Shown here piece after piece: positions 1-12,180 of a DNA stretch of 64,000 bases (the first letter of the stretch is position 1; each line of letters opens with the position of its first letter). The notes beneath the pieces are model-generated. The model was not told the DNA's origin and searched no databases. It worked only from the letters and a program-made list of their open reading frames with translations. The translations under genes were made by a program, and so were the position numbers. Source of the stretch: Cokeromyces recurvatus (lineage: Eukaryota; Mucoromycota; Mucoromycetes; Mucorales; Mucoraceae); NCBI RefSeq assembly GCF_025118155.1, contig NW_026251401.1, positions 248,001 through 312,000 of the forward strand, read 5' to 3'.

Positions 1-3000
1 TATAAATTTGCATACACTATCTATGATACAGTTCGTCGAGATTATGCAACCGAAAAGACATATGCATATCATGCAGGTTCACAAGAAATGATGGGTATTT
101 GTTTGTTAATGATGTCGCCATTGCAAACAAACAAAATGGATGTTGATCGACATTTCGAATTAGCTATACAGCAATACTTGGGACGATGTAGATCGCCCTT
201 TCATGCAACACGAGCAACAATCATGTATTATGAGTTGCTAAAAGGACGTCAGATGTGGAAAGAGATCCCAACAGCACTTGTTCGCATGACGGGTGAGGAC
301 TCAGATCTTCGTTCAGGCCTTTTCCTTGAACAAGCTGCACATTGTTTTTTGAGAGCACATCGACCGATGGTACGTAAATACGGCTTTCATCTCGTTATGG
401 CTGGCCATCGTTATGGTAAAGCAGGACAACGTTTACATGCTTATCGCGCCTATCAGATGGCTGCAGATGTTCTTGAGGGACACAATTGGTCATTAGCGCA
501 ATCGCATGTTCAATTTGCTTTAGGACGTCAGGCATTCCATTTAGGACGATTGAAAGATGCTGTTGCGTGCTTTTCAAACGTTTTATCTGATAATGTCAAA
601 CAAACAGCACAACAACAAGCAGCACACATGCGTGAATTTTTATTTATTTATCAACAATATACAGAAGCCGTAGGACTAAATCCTTTGAAAGCATCGTTGC
701 CTCATTTATTTCTGCCAATTATTGATGACCGCGATATTCAGGTAACGTTATCTAATGCGCAACCAAAGACCTCTCAGAGGGAAGAATGGGCACATATGGA
801 ATTAGCATTATTAGAGGATAGTATTAAACATGGTTATATTTCAAGTTCTAAACGTGCTATGGCTGTTCAACAACAAGACGATCATCGTATAGTATGTGCT
901 GTTGGAGGTAAACATATACATTTAAAGTGATAAAATTAAGCTAATCTAAAAAATATTATTGTCTTTCCTCATTAGAACCTGCTATTGTTCATATTGATCT
1001 ATTCAATCCTCTTCAGATATCTATTTCTTTAAGTCATGTTATGTTGGGTTGTCAATATCAAACATCTATCGATGCTCAAGAATCAAAAATGGATACATCT
1101 GAAGAAATGCCGGAATGTAAACAGAAGCAAGATTCAAATTCTGATATATTTAATTTTGATTATTTTTCATTACAAAAGTTAGATGAAATAACATTAGAGC
1201 CCTTAGAAAAGAAAACAGTAAGTTTACAATTCATATACATTTATAAAAAAAAATGTGAAAAAAATATTCCAATCAAAACTATAATGTATAGATCAATTTA
1301 AAAATTGTGCCTCATCATGAAGGAAGTATTCAAGTGACTGGTTTACATTACACCTTAAATGAGCTTGTACATACATTTAAACCCTTCTCTAAAAAGGGAA
1401 AACGACTAAATAGAACAAAAGAAGAAATGATGTCTGCTACATACGCAGCTGACCGATCTTTAGATATACTTGTTACATCACCTATGCCCCTCTTAGACCT
1501 CGTATTCCATCATGTTCCAGACTCTATTTTATCAGGTGAAGTTATACAAACCGTTTTAGAGATTAATAATAAGGGAAATAAAGGGTTAACATTACTTCGA
1601 CTGAAAACAAGTCATCCCAGTTTTGTTTGTGTCGGTGATCCTGAGGATATGGATAAAGATATTTACGGTAAGTAAAATGATAATATTTATTTATATTAAA
1701 CATTAATATTGATAATCCATAATATCATTTAGCTGTAGATAATTCAACGCCTAATGAAATAGAAATTAACAATCAATTGTTTGATTCAAGTGTTGTTACA
1801 ATCCCATTACCAGCTAAAGAACATAGTCATGAACATGGTATTGTTTTGCCAGGTGAAACAACTCTTGTGCCATTCTGGATTCGTGGTGATCGTATTGGAA
1901 CGCATACATTTAAGTTTTTATTCTCTTATCAATCAAATGAAGATAATGTGATGATAGCACATCGTACATTACGATATACAATGCACATTCAAGTCCTGCC
2001 TTCATTAAAAATCAATGCCTTTACAAGGCCAAGTACTACAACTGTGAATGAATACATATTGGGTATTGAAATTGAAAACCTTCAAACTGTCGCGAGTTTC
2101 GACTTGACACAATTATTGATAGCAAGTCCCTCATGGTCTATATATCCACTAAGTATTGACATGACTTCAACTGAGGATATATTAGCCAAGACAATGATTC
2201 CACCAAGGCAGACCACTTTTACCTTTTATAAATTACGTCGAAAAATCGATATACAAGGAAATTATTCAAGTCCTGAAGCATGGACTTCTGAAGCACTTGG
2301 TGCATTGTTGAAAACGTCAGATACCAAATCTCAAAGATCTCCTCCCCCTATTCAACTTGAAATATCTAAGCTGTCTTTTGTAAGAAAAAATGCAATTATG
2401 CTTGTATAAATACATGTGTATAATTTATCCTTTTTTTATATAGAGAGAACATGATATTAAATTTGATTCAAATCCACTCAAAACATTTGCAATGAATTCG
2501 CGTATGCATTGGCGCCAAAATTATTTAGAAGAGCAATTTCCTAATATATCACAAGAAAACTATCATAAATTGTTTACGTTCTATTCTACAAATGACATTG
2601 ATATTAGCTTATACTGGGATATACCAGAGCTGAAGCGACACGGTCATCATTATATTATTGGTATAAATTTAGGTATTCAGCAAAACCCTTTCCAAGGAAC
2701 GATATCTGATCTTGTTAGCAAAACAAATAATCGTACCATGTTTGAAGCTACAGCAAAGGAGAGAGCTATGTTAATTAATAGCTTGACTCGGAATCATATG
2801 TTGCAAGAAGAAAGTCCTATTAAAATCATGGTCTCTGTGCCTGATAAACAAGTTCACGATTTTGATAAAGAAGGGTAAATAAATGTAAAAACGTATATAA
2901 AAATATAAATGATGGTACTAAACTTTCTTTTTTTTTTTTTAAAAAAAAACAGTCTTTTAAAAATACCTGTTTGTATTTCACTTATCAATTGCTCATGGAA

Positions 3001-3307
3001 TAGAGCAAGTAACTATTTATTAGAACTATTGCCCTGGTCGTCAGATCAGCAGTCGAAGGCCCCAAAACAAAAATTGTCATCATGGAATCTTTATCCTTTC
3101 CATTGGACAGGTATGACTGTATTTTCTGGTACATTAAAACCTAATGAAAAAAAGGAATTACAAGCATTTGCGACATTTTATTTAGCGGGTGTTTATGATA
3201 TCAATCGATGGAAACTGACTGTACGTACTACGGATGATAAAGAAGATTCTGAGGTCTTTATTCATTATCCTAGCTTACCTCAATTAATTACTACTATTAG
3301 TTCTTAA
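1..3307 (+). CDS. TRS85: TRAPP III subunit TRAPPC8/Trs85, 3' part (5' end outside window)
   Basis: Six exons join in frame with GT-AG introns: 1-907, 976-1217, 1292-1667, 1733-2379, 2444-2874 and 2953-3307, giving 985 residues before the stop; the frame is open at base 1, so the N-terminus lies upstream. The first exon is alpha-helical solenoid (YKFAYTIYDTVRRDY, then AGSQEMMGIC), the rest is beta-rich (EPAIVHIDLFNPLQISISLS, then INCSWNRASNYLLELL), which is the order seen in TRAPPC8. In the known family this subunit is specific to the TRAPPIII complex, a Rab1/Ypt1 exchange factor acting in autophagy and early secretory traffic. No frameshift is seen. Identity rests on remembered family pattern, not on a search; the exon structure is strongly supported by continuous frame across five introns. 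Confidence 0.85.
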
Positions 3308-3486
3308 TTCATTTAAATGAATGCATATATTTATATATATGTACACATACTTGTAATAATAAAATTTATAGTCCTGAAAAACCCTAAGCGAGCTTACGAT
3401 ATTTAGTACGCCATTATTAACAAGGTCGAATTAACAATAAAAGGAAGAGTTGTTTAAAAAAAAAGGGAGGGGGGTCATTTTGCACA
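3308..3486. other. Short intergenic spacer after TRAPPC8
   Basis: AT-rich sequence after the TRAPPC8 stop with no supported gene. It runs directly into the retroelement relic, so it may hold the outer edge of that element, but I see no recognisable LTR here. Confidence 0.4.
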
Positions 3487-5130
3487 ATCTTGTGTGTACT
3501 TGCTTGGCTTCTGTGTTGATATCTCTGGATCGTGGCTTAATTCTTGCAAAGTCATTAACGTTTTATCTTGGCCACATCCTACTTTTAGTAAAGAAATTCA
3601 AAGATTGATTTTTTTTTTGGGCTTGGTGAATTATTTCAGAAAGTATTTGCTTAATACTTTGGAAATAGCTGTTCTATTGGATAAAGTGAAGATTTGAAGG
3701 TAAACTTAACAATACTCTATGGACAAATGTACAAGAAGTTGCATTCATGAAGATTCAGAAGCTTTTGTCTTCAGCTCCAATCCTAATCTTCAACAGCCAT
3801 TTTTTACATAACATTGGGCTACTGACGCTAGTAACTACCCTATTGGCGCTAATCTATACCAAATCATTAACAGTCAAGCAAAATAGGAATTGATTTTATG
3901 GTTCGTTTACTTTCTGCTTTTGAAAGAAACTATTCGATTATCAAACACGAATCACTTAGTATCACACTTGCTTTTTTTTTTAAAAAAAATAAAATAAATC
4001 ATCCATTTATTTATGAAAAAATCTCTTCATCTTATATACTGATAATAAAGCTCTCACTTTCCTCTATACTCAAACCAATTGCTAAATACTATGATGATCA
4101 ATTGGTTTGATACAATTTTGTGGTTATGACTTTAACATTATTCGCAGACTTGGTATTCATTAATGCACCTCTAGATTCTTCATCGCGTCTTTTTTTTTCG
4201 AACCTGAAAGAACACTAGTGAGGGATAAAACTCCCAAAAAACAATCATTAACATTCAAAAATTATTAACAACGATGAGTCTATTTCTCACGTTTTGTATG
4301 ATGATGTTTGTTGATTTAATGATACCAGCACTAGAAGAAAGATTAAATCTACTGATAAAAACTCATTTAGAAGGACATCGTGATGCTCAAGCTATGGTAA
4401 CAGCTTTACATAATGAATGAATTCATTGGACAAAGCTTAAAGAAGATACTCTTGACACAGTAAAAAACTGTCCCGATTATCAAAACATGAATATCATCTA
4501 TCAAAATCAATTTATGCTAATGCACCATAGGATCACATTTGTATTGATGCCGCTGGACCCTATAACAATATTTTTACAAGGAAATAACTACATCCTTCTA
4601 GTTGTTGGTATATTTACTAGATTTTGTATACTTGGAGCAATCCTTGATAAATTATCCTTAACAATAACACTTATGATAAGAAATATACTATCTATCTCTA
4701 ATGGGAAGATCTAAAATTATCCAAAGCAATAATGGTACAGAATACGTAAATGAAATAGTACGACTTTATATTGAACACTCTGGTATCGACCATCGGCTTG
4801 TAACAAGCTATCATCCTCATGCAAATAGTATAGTCGAACACTGAGTGTTTAAAAACAAAGTCCATCATCTATAAACGTTTACACTGTCAAAAGAAAAACT
4901 CAAGGTGGAAGCTATGTATTGGTTGATGGTACAGGTCCACTCTTACCAAGAGACGTACCTCCTTCCCATATTAAAGTGATATCGCGTAAAGTTAAATCGG
5001 TCAATACTGAAACTGATACTTATGAAGTTGAGGTAGTAATCAACTATAAGGGTTACTCCTGGTAATTACTTATACTAAGTCAGATAGAAAAGGTTATGGC
5101 GAAAGCGATGATTACTTAGGAGTCTGCTAG
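3487..5130 (+). mobile_element. Decayed Ty3/gypsy retrotransposon pol (RT end, RNase H, integrase, chromodomain)
   Basis: Pieces in shifting frames follow the order of a Ty3/gypsy pol gene. The end of the reverse transcriptase is at 3494-3697 (KVINVLSWPHPTFSKEIQRL, then GLVNYFRKYL). RNase H-like text follows at about 3800-4100 (ATDAS-like, then YSIIKHESLSITLAF). The integrase is at 4487-4860 (ICIDAAGPYNNIF-like, then GTEYVNEIVRLY-like and GIDHRLVTSYHPHANSIVE). The tail at 4990-5125 reads as a chromodomain (TYEVEVVINYKGYS, then KGYGESDDYLG) after allowing frame changes. Several stops and shifts make it non-functional. The chromodomain marks it as a chromovirus by family knowledge. Gag, protease and both LTRs are not seen here. 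It is unrelated in sequence to the LTR families found at 6, 42 and 45-50 kb as far as I can tell. Confidence 0.8.
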
Positions 5131-5142
5131 TAATTTCCATGA

Positions 5143-5144
<2 letters not shown>

Positions 5145-5199
<55 letters not shown>
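5145..5199. repeat. (CT)n microsatellite
   Basis: About 55 bases of nearly pure CT dinucleotide directly downstream of the chromodomain relic. Confidence 0.95.
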
Positions 5200-5203
<4 letters not shown>

Positions 5204-5879
5204 AGAAAATATTGGGCACGTTGTAATGAATAAGCGCCTTCAAATGAAGCTAATCTTGTATCTACTAATGATAGACCTAATAATAATGATAACAATAAAC
5301 GAAAGTGTCGTCGTAACAATGCTAGTTACAATTCTAAAAGAATCAAAATTTAAACATTAGCATTCGTCAATTAAATAAAATAAAATAAATATGTATATAC
5401 TACTCCATCCTACCCAAGTATAATATTATTGTAGCCATCAACAACTTAAATGTTATTTAGAAACTAGACAAGAGTATTTATCATGAAAATATACAAACAA
5501 GCAATTTTATGCATATTAAAAAAAAAAAAAAAAAAATGCGTATATATTTCTTCAATTTTCCCAAATAGCTTGATAACTTTATTTTTTAGTGAGCGCAGTC
5601 ACGTTCTTATTATCAATAAATATTCTATGAGCCTGTGTTACCTTCCATCAGCCATGGGAGGCACTATACAGACGGGGCGATTTTCAGTGCTATTCATAGC
5701 CCGGCCTAAAACAGGCTCCCCACATTTCTGAAAAAAAAAGGGGGAAAAAAAAGAAAAAAAAGAAGGAAATTAAACATTCGTGCATTTTATATCGTTTTAT
5801 AATGAAATGTTACACGAGTGACTACTATTTGCATCTTTAATATTATAAATACACGTAAACATATTCTGATAGGATTAAA
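5200..5879. other. Intergenic, no gene; one GC-richer inverted-repeat patch
   Basis: No supported gene. 5629-5718 stands out as less AT-rich than its surroundings and is bounded by a perfect 8-bp inverted repeat, GAGCCTGT at 5629-5636 and ACAGGCTC at 5711-5718. It is followed by an A/G-rich run at 5731-5765. It could be the edge of an unrecognised mobile element or a structured RNA; I cannot decide. Confidence 0.4.
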
Positions 5880-5985
5880 AATTAAAAAAATGACCAATGA
5901 GCACATAGCATTTATATGCTGTTTTGCCCTGGTCAGATCGCTATGGAAAGAAAAACCCTTTTGGGATAAAAGGAAAAATGTTGAA
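5880..5985 (-). mobile_element. LINE 3'-end fragment (5'-truncated copy)
   Basis: Read on the minus strand this ends with the same 3' tail as the LINE copies at 41.7, 29.9 and 51.7 kb: a segment matching GGTTTTTCTT, then GGGCAAAACAGC, then GCTATGTGCTCATTGGTC followed by an A-rich end. Only about 100 bp is present, as expected of a severely 5'-truncated insertion. I do not see clear target duplications. Confidence 0.65.
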
Positions 5986-6058
5986 GTGTATGTATAAGTG
6001 ATGATAATTAACTATAAGAAATTCGTTGTTGTATTGAAAGAAGATGATGGTCAGAATG

Positions 6059-6832
6059 TGTTGTGTATATAATGATGTATTACATAATATCTTATAATAT
6101 ACAAATCAGCGTCATGAAGGACCGAATGATATTATAGTTATAGTTGTACACTTTATGCATACAATATTATTTGATTTCAGTTTATAAGACATTCTTGTGA
6201 TGAGAAAAATAATATTATAATAAATACTAACTCTACGAAATAATGATAAGCAAAACAAAGTGTAAGGAGTTATTAATGATAAAGATATATGAATTATAGA
6301 CTATACTTATTAGTTATATATACACATTATTATTATAATATTGTCTTATATACTAATTTATAAATATGATCATATACTATCTATACACTATACAATATAA
6401 TGATATTCATTCAAGTAGTATATTAAGGAATGAATATAATACAAAGCATCTTCCCTGTATCTTTCATAAGTATGAACATACGAGATTTTATTATTTGGTT
6501 TCAAGAAAAATAACCGGCTAGATCAAGCATTAATAATTTAATATTTATTAGAGTTAACTGAGATTAATTCTCAGTCAGGGCAAAGACAAGAGCTCAAACA
6601 CAATAACTTAAATTATTCTATGGGAAAATATTCTTCTTTCAAGATATCTTCATTCTGTTCCTGTCGCGAAGTAACCCGTTCTCCACAAGATATAAATAAG
6701 GATCCATTTTGCACTCAACTTTTAAAAATCAGGTTTTTTATTTTAAATTTTGAATTGATAATAAAAGTTTTATACAAAGTTTTCACAGATTTATTCTGTC
6801 TTGTTCTTTTTGTTATCTTTATCTTATCAACA
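6059..6832. mobile_element. LTR family 1, copy A (TGTTG...CAACA)
   Basis: This segment starts TGTTGTGTATATAATGATG and ends TCTTATCAACA, and is the inverted counterpart of the solo LTR at 46219-47057, with homology along most of the length. The 5-bp flanks (GAATG and CTGTT) do not match, so this copy has been rearranged after insertion or by recombination. At 6833 it abuts a truncated copy of LTR family 2. True orientation of the parent element is unknown. Confidence 0.75.
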
Positions 6833-7207
6833 CTGTTATTAAAAATATGCCCAAGTATTATTTCTGGAGGTAAGCAACGCGTTACTATTAATTTACAGCA
6901 ATAACACTAATACCAATTATTTATGTGCTACTATTATTATTATCATCCTTTAAGATGTTATTACATAACAATGTTGAATATTATAGATGCATATCCTATT
7001 GAATTCTTATTGTTACATAATACAATGTATATACTTATTTTGAAAGCTCGAATACTCTAACAACGACTATTATTAAAACTGAGTGTAGAATGAATATTAT
7101 GCTGTGAAGTACAATATACTAGTTTTATTTGAATAACCTCTTTATTATGTAATAAATGATGGTTTATTTCTATTAACTTAGTTATAAAGGCTACTACAAT
7201 CATAACA
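6833..7207 (-). mobile_element. LTR family 2, copy C (truncated)
   Basis: On the minus strand it starts TGTTATGATTGTAGTAGCC at 7207 and matches the first half of the copies at 42431 and 49512, including the marker stretch CACAGCATAATATTCATTCTAC. It is cut at 6833 where LTR family 1 begins. Upstream on the same strand lies a gag-like fragment whose reading frame runs straight into it. Confidence 0.7.
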
Positions 7208-7838
7208 GATACGTCCAAAATTTTATCATGTCTTTCTAAAGTGGTTCTAAGATTGTCTAAAAGCACATCAGTTGGACCAAATGGGAGATCAGTCAACTTG
7301 ACATGAATAGTTTTACCGTCACCTTCCAGCGCAGCACATGGAAGAAGTCGAACGTTACACTTTTCATACAGCACACCGTTAGAGATAAAATCGTTCTTAA
7401 TCTCAGTTTTAGGGTACGCTTCAATATACTGTGTATTCTGACGACCAGTAAATTTAATACTATAGAAATTTTTTGTTCCTCCGTAGAGATCAGCGATCTG
7501 ATCGAGATGATCTTCAACAGAGATGTTCGGTACTTTTGAGATGTCTAAAAGACATGCACCATCAGCTCGAGTGTGACACCAGAGTTTAGTGTGAACAACC
7601 TTCACTTCCAGACTGAAATTCGAAGGATCCGAAAGTGATGTATAGGGAGAATCGTATTGACTGTTGGATCCATGAGTGAATGTTGTTTAGTTGGTAGTCG
7701 TTTAACGGTATCAGAGTATGATTTTCCATTTAGAAACCCCGCTCTAGGGGTGTTTGTTTTCATCATGAGGAAAGGAATATAGTTGGATGAATTAAAATGA
7801 ACACAAAGCAGATAACAAGAGAAAAAAAACGTCACCAA
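7208..7838 (-). pseudogene. Gag-like retrotransposon fragment
   Basis: The minus-strand frame from 7605 reads KLWCHTRADGACLLDISKVP, then ILDVSV where LTR family 2 begins. It includes GKTIHVKLTDLPFGPTDVLL, a pattern I associate with RNA-binding-like Gag proteins of fungal LTR elements. A second reading frame at 7602-7838 (TPRAGFLNGKSYSDTVKRLP) probably carries the preceding part after a frame change around 7605. No zinc knuckle is seen. The piece is broken at the 3' side by the LTR. The Gag reading is an inference; protein-like character of the frame is good. Confidence 0.5.
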
Positions 7839-7967
7839 TTTATTTATTTAATGACCGCTTAGATGTAGTGTATTTAAGTAAATCGGTAGTTTTTTATCAA
7901 CAAAAGTTTAAATAATGAAATATCAACACTTTCTTTATCTTTTGTTTGAGTGCTAATCCAACTCAAT

Positions 7968-9746
7968 ATGAATGTCTCAAACTGCAAAAATAAAAATTAC
8001 TCAAATTTCAAAATAAAAAAAAGCGATTGCTTGAAATACCATATTTTTTCCCGCTTCACGGACATTCCACTTGAAGAATGGACGAACGTACAAAGTCTTG
8101 TTAAAGCTGATAAAAGTTCAACAACTGCAATAGCATCAATACAGAGGTATATCAACGGTCTTGAGAAAATCTCAACACAAATGGTCAAGCATCCTTACGT
8201 ACAAGACTTTGCAAGTAAAGCCAAAAAATACCTGAAAATGAAAAGCACACAAGACATATACCAAGAAGAATTTAACAAGAAAAAAGAAACAAAAGAACGC
8301 CAAGTCTTAAAAAGAAAACTTAACCATCAAACACAACTTGTATTTGAAGCAGAAACATTGTTAAAGGGTGTTAAGAGACTGAAGAACTTGAATAAACAAA
8401 TTACTGTTGAGAAACAAGAATCTTCCTCTTCTAAAAATATACAGTGCTCAATTGACAACAATACTTCACCATCTTCTAAACTGGATAAAAACACGAAAAG
8501 CTTAAAAGAAACTCTCTATGCCTGCGGTGAAGAAATCCATGAGAAATACAAACAAGGAAAATCATTAACCGGCGATGAACTCAAGGCTATGAAATGTGGT
8601 CTATCATGCGTACTTGATCTTTCAGAAACCAAAGAAAATATTACTAGGTGTTTATTCGAACCTGAAGTTTGGTCAAGAATTGTCAATAATAACAAGAAGT
8701 TTATTATGAAGGTCCCTAAACTAGAAAAATCGTTAAAAGAAAAATGGGAAGCCATTACCGCTTTAGTTATGTCGGAAAATCAGATCAGTAATGCTGAGAA
8801 ATACATTAGTTTGTTACGTTCCAAATCAGATGTCAGCGCCGAAAATCAACATGTACTTGATTTCTTTAGCAATATTTTATATCTTGTCGATGCTAATCAA
8901 TTTATTTCGGAACCTTTGAATCACACCAAGGTTTCTGAAAGAGACTTCGCATATCAAATTTGTCTCCCACTGTTGAAGAAGTTATTTCACATCAATAATG
9001 ATTCTGTTAGAATAAAGGTCGGAGAAACTGTTCTGTCTGGCTCTACCTACTCGAAAGCTGATCTATACCCAAACCCAAATTATGATACAGTGACTCACAA
9101 AATCGGCCCAATGTTTTGCACTTTTCCCTTTGGTGATGTATTACTCATTATTGGGACAAGCTACATACACAATTCATTTATCATTATAATCGCTGAAAAG
9201 CACTCTATGTACATATAGTCTAAAATGGAAATATTATTTAACACTCAGAAAGAAATTAAAGTTTAAAATCATGATGTACATTGGGCCTGTTTTGTGAGTC
9301 ACTGTACCTCAATTCACAGCAACATTTCTACGTTCTTTCTCTCAACTAGACGGTTTCTTCACTGTCATTGAAATGCTCTTTATGTTTAGAAACTCGGTTG
9401 AAAAAGTAGCACACAAATTGAACAATTCTATCCGAACAAGACTTGACAAACAACAAGAACACAGTTTGCAAAATGTATTGGGTTCTCCAGAATGTCTTCC
9501 TCCTGCAACTTTCTCAACCCCCCCCCTTTATATTTCATCCCTCCGAGAAAAGATAAAAATGTATCACTCGCTCCTGAGGATACTCCCAGTGGTAATGAGG
9601 ATTCTGAGAGTGAATCTGGTGGTAGTTTAGTTGATGATGAAGTTAATGGTGAACCGGATCAATTTGATTTCATTTTATATCGTTCGGGTTTATACAAGAA
9701 TATCGCATCAAACCAAGTATGGAAGTTTCATCCTTACCAAATGTAA
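7968..9746 (+). CDS. Unrecognised protein with SERDFAYQICLPLL motif, probably multi-exon or decayed
   Basis: I do not recognise a named family. The first ATG is at 7968, and the frame stays open to 9218 (about 416 residues). The N-terminal half is lysine-rich and helical with a likely coiled coil (EEFNKKKETKERQVLKRKLN). The distinctive part is SERDFAYQICLPLLKKLF followed by RIKVGETVLSGSTYSKADLY, near residues 325-370. After a stop the frame resumes at about 9288 (VTVPQFTATFLRSFSQLDGF), and near 9531 a change of frame leads to an acidic serine-rich tail (GNEDSESESGG) ending at 9746. The three pieces look like exons of one gene or one gene broken by two lesions; I could not find an unambiguous splice pair for the first gap. 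It sits inside a transposon-rich stretch, so a transposon-borne gene is possible. I have seen similar motifs in expanded families of Mucorales, but that is recollection only. Confidence 0.45.
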
Positions 9747-10154
9747 CTTTGCTTTTATTTGTTTTAACTTGCTCAATATTGGCATGATCCTGCTTATTGT
9801 ATATATATAAATATATATAAAAGAAACATGAAAATTAATATTTACTTTGACTGCTTTCACTTAAAGAACTGAATATGATTGTGCTTGGTTATTATTCTTT
9901 AAAAAAATAAATAAATTGATGATTAGTTGTATAAAACCTGGATTTATTTTTTAAACAAATTAATTATAATAGCTTGTAATATATACAGTCGAACTCAAGA
10001 ATAATGGATACGATTTTCAAAAATTAAGGTTCCTTAAATCAACAACAAAGGTTCAAAAGCCTTCCATCACTTTACTTCTCGATATTTGAGCTTCATTTTC
10101 GAAAAGATGATAGTTTAATATGTTTATTATAATCAAATAAAATTTTTAAAAAAA
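9747..10154. other. AT-rich intergenic stretch, nothing recognised
   Basis: About 400 bp of AT-rich sequence with no supported gene; it ends at the 3' edge of the Tc1-type relic. Confidence 0.4.
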
Positions 10155-10790
10155 ACTAATCTTTAGTTGGCCCTCCCTTTGCAGTAATAACAGCCTTGCA
10201 TCTATCGTGCATACTGCCAACTAAAATCTCAGCCAGGTCATGGCTGATCATTTTCCATTCTTCCTTCAAAACCTTCTTCAAATCTTCAGAATGATGTATA
10301 TCTGATCTTTTTTTTATCTATCAGCTTTTCGAGAGGGTACCAGATATGCTCGATAGGGTTCAAATCCGGACTTTGTGGAGGCCAGTAGTGAAACCCCCTA
10401 ACTTGATGTGTCTCCTTCCACCAAGTCGCATATCCACTTGTATGGCACCAAGCGCTATCCTCTTGGAATATGAATTCTCTGTCATAATCATTATTTAATT
10501 TGATGAACCAGGGATGAAAGTGTCGAGCCAGGATATCGATATAAATGTCCTGGTTTACAGTCTCATCAACAACCACCAGAGGGCCAAATCCTCCAGCCTA
10601 AAAGCATCTCCAAATCATGACACCTCCACAACCAAACTTGTATATAGGCACACAATTTTCAGCCTCACACCTTTCTCCAACTTTTCTAATAACTCGAATA
10701 ACTCGAGCCCCACCATCATTTTCTCTTACTGAGTATCTCCACTCATCAGATCAAACAACGCCTCTCCACTGGTTCTCGGTCCTGTGATAT
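10155..10790 (-). pseudogene. Tc1/mariner-type transposase relic (C-terminal catalytic part)
   Basis: The minus strand reads FSDEW-like, GGVMIWRCF, VVVDETVNQDIYIDILARHF, FIFQEDSAWCHTSG and SPDLNPIEHIW in that order, the DDE catalytic core of a Tc1-like transposase. The first aspartate lies in SDEW near 10740, the second in QEDSAW near 10465, and the acidic third residue in NPIEHIW near 10358. A stop replaces a residue before SDEW and another after GGVMIWRCF, and a frame change after LIDKK near 10313 is needed to reach the C-terminus at about 10155. The DNA-binding N-terminus is absent. I see no terminal inverted repeats. Confidence 0.8.
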
Positions 10791-12180
10791 TTCTTTTAAA
10801 ATATCAAATTAAAAATATTATAAAATAAAAAAAATAATATTAAGACAAAAAGAGTCAACGAGGCCGAACAATAGTTCTAAAGTCAATTGTTTTTATTTAT
10901 GAATCTAAATTGATGGGATATTTATAAAAATTGTTAAAGAGGTCTGAGGATAAGATGTGAATCAGAAAAGTGTTAGTTACGACCGAATAAGGTATGTTGT
11001 TGACAATGAAGTGTTGGTGATTTTAATATTATTAGAAGGAGTGGATCAAGAGAGATTCAGGAGATTTTAGATAAGCATTTCCTAAATAAATTTATGATCC
11101 GTATGCTTAATCATGAAACATGACATTATAAGTCAGCTCATGACATAAGGATATAACTAAGTGGCGACTAGAGGCTGAACAAGATCCATACAATAATAAA
11201 CCTTCCCCACCTGTCCTTTAACTTCATACTCTAAAGCTACAACGTAACTAAGAGAAGATGATGTTGACTGAAGCAGTCCAAGTGGTTACTCGTTTAAGAT
11301 AGTTTTGCTTTTAGAAAAAAAAATAATTAAAAAAATTTATAGCACACCTCCTCACATACGCAGCCTTACGTAGTTTAAAGTTTAAAGCGTGACATAGCAC
11401 TTACTTGGACGATTTACTTATATCCCCTCCAATTTGCTGGCATTTAGAATAAACCGTAATAAGCTGATTTTGGTGCAATTTATTCATTTCCCTTTGAATA
11501 TTCCTTTTCATTAGATAATACGTTTTTCTCATGTTTCATTGTCTCTCGATTTGTTGTTTCATTATCTTCCATTGTCTTATGTTTATTACTGTTTTGCCTT
11601 TCACTTGGTTTTGGCCTACAAGTAGCATCCCTTCCCCCTTTTTTTTTATATACTATGAGACTGTTCTCTATTTCTGCATCTTCTTGATTCGAACTACTCT
11701 TTTTTTTTTTTAATCATCATCTTGAGTTTTACTTTACCATTTTCAATTTCCCTGTCGATTTAGTGTTGGTGGTAATGATTAAATTTAATTTATCAACAAT
11801 GCGACGGGTATGATAGCTTCTTGTTGTTTATTCCCCCCTTTTCTTATTCTAATTGTGCTGCTGCTTTCATGATATGTTGAATGATGAGTTACCCATTGTT
11901 TTTTTTTATTTCTACTCGTAATAATATGGTTGTAAACCACTATTTTTCTTTTTTCGAAGAATGTCTTTACATTGACTAATTCTAGTAAAAAAGTCTTTTT
12001 ACTTGGCATATATCAAATTATAACAACAAACAAACAAGAAGAAGAAAAAAAAAGTATAGTATAAAATATTCGATTGCTAATTTTTTTTAAAAAAAAATGC
12101 TCTATTCATCTATTTTCTCCTTCCTAGAAGGGGACATAGAAGATTAGAAAAACAAAACAAAACAAAAACTTTATTGTTAT
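10791..12180. other. Intergenic, no supported gene
   Basis: Nearly 1.4 kb without a convincing coding frame; the short open frames at 11531 and 11785 are compositionally biased and have no family-like pattern. It contains several homopolymer T/A runs. The end near 12180 is the 3' flank of the PPR gene. Confidence 0.5.

Noticed and set aside
5145..5199. CRISPR-like repetition
   Set aside because: Simple dinucleotide repeat; no spaced direct repeats were found anywhere in the window.
5139..5360. ORF starting in the CT microsatellite
   Set aside because: Ser-Leu repeat translation of (CT)n, no protein character beyond it.
6054..6837. Copy A of LTR family 1 as a clean solo LTR
   Set aside because: Flanking 5-mers differ (GAATG and CTGTT), unlike copy B, so a simple solo-LTR origin is not supported.
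7303..7539. Plus-strand and second minus-strand ORFs overlapping the gag-like fragment
   Set aside because: Shadow frames with no protein pattern; only the frame containing the LTDLPFGP segment looks conserved.
10361..10378. GGGTTCAAATCCGG as a tRNA T-loop-like sequence
   Set aside because: It is the antisense of the SPDLNPI codons in the Tc1 relic, and no cloverleaf can be drawn around it.
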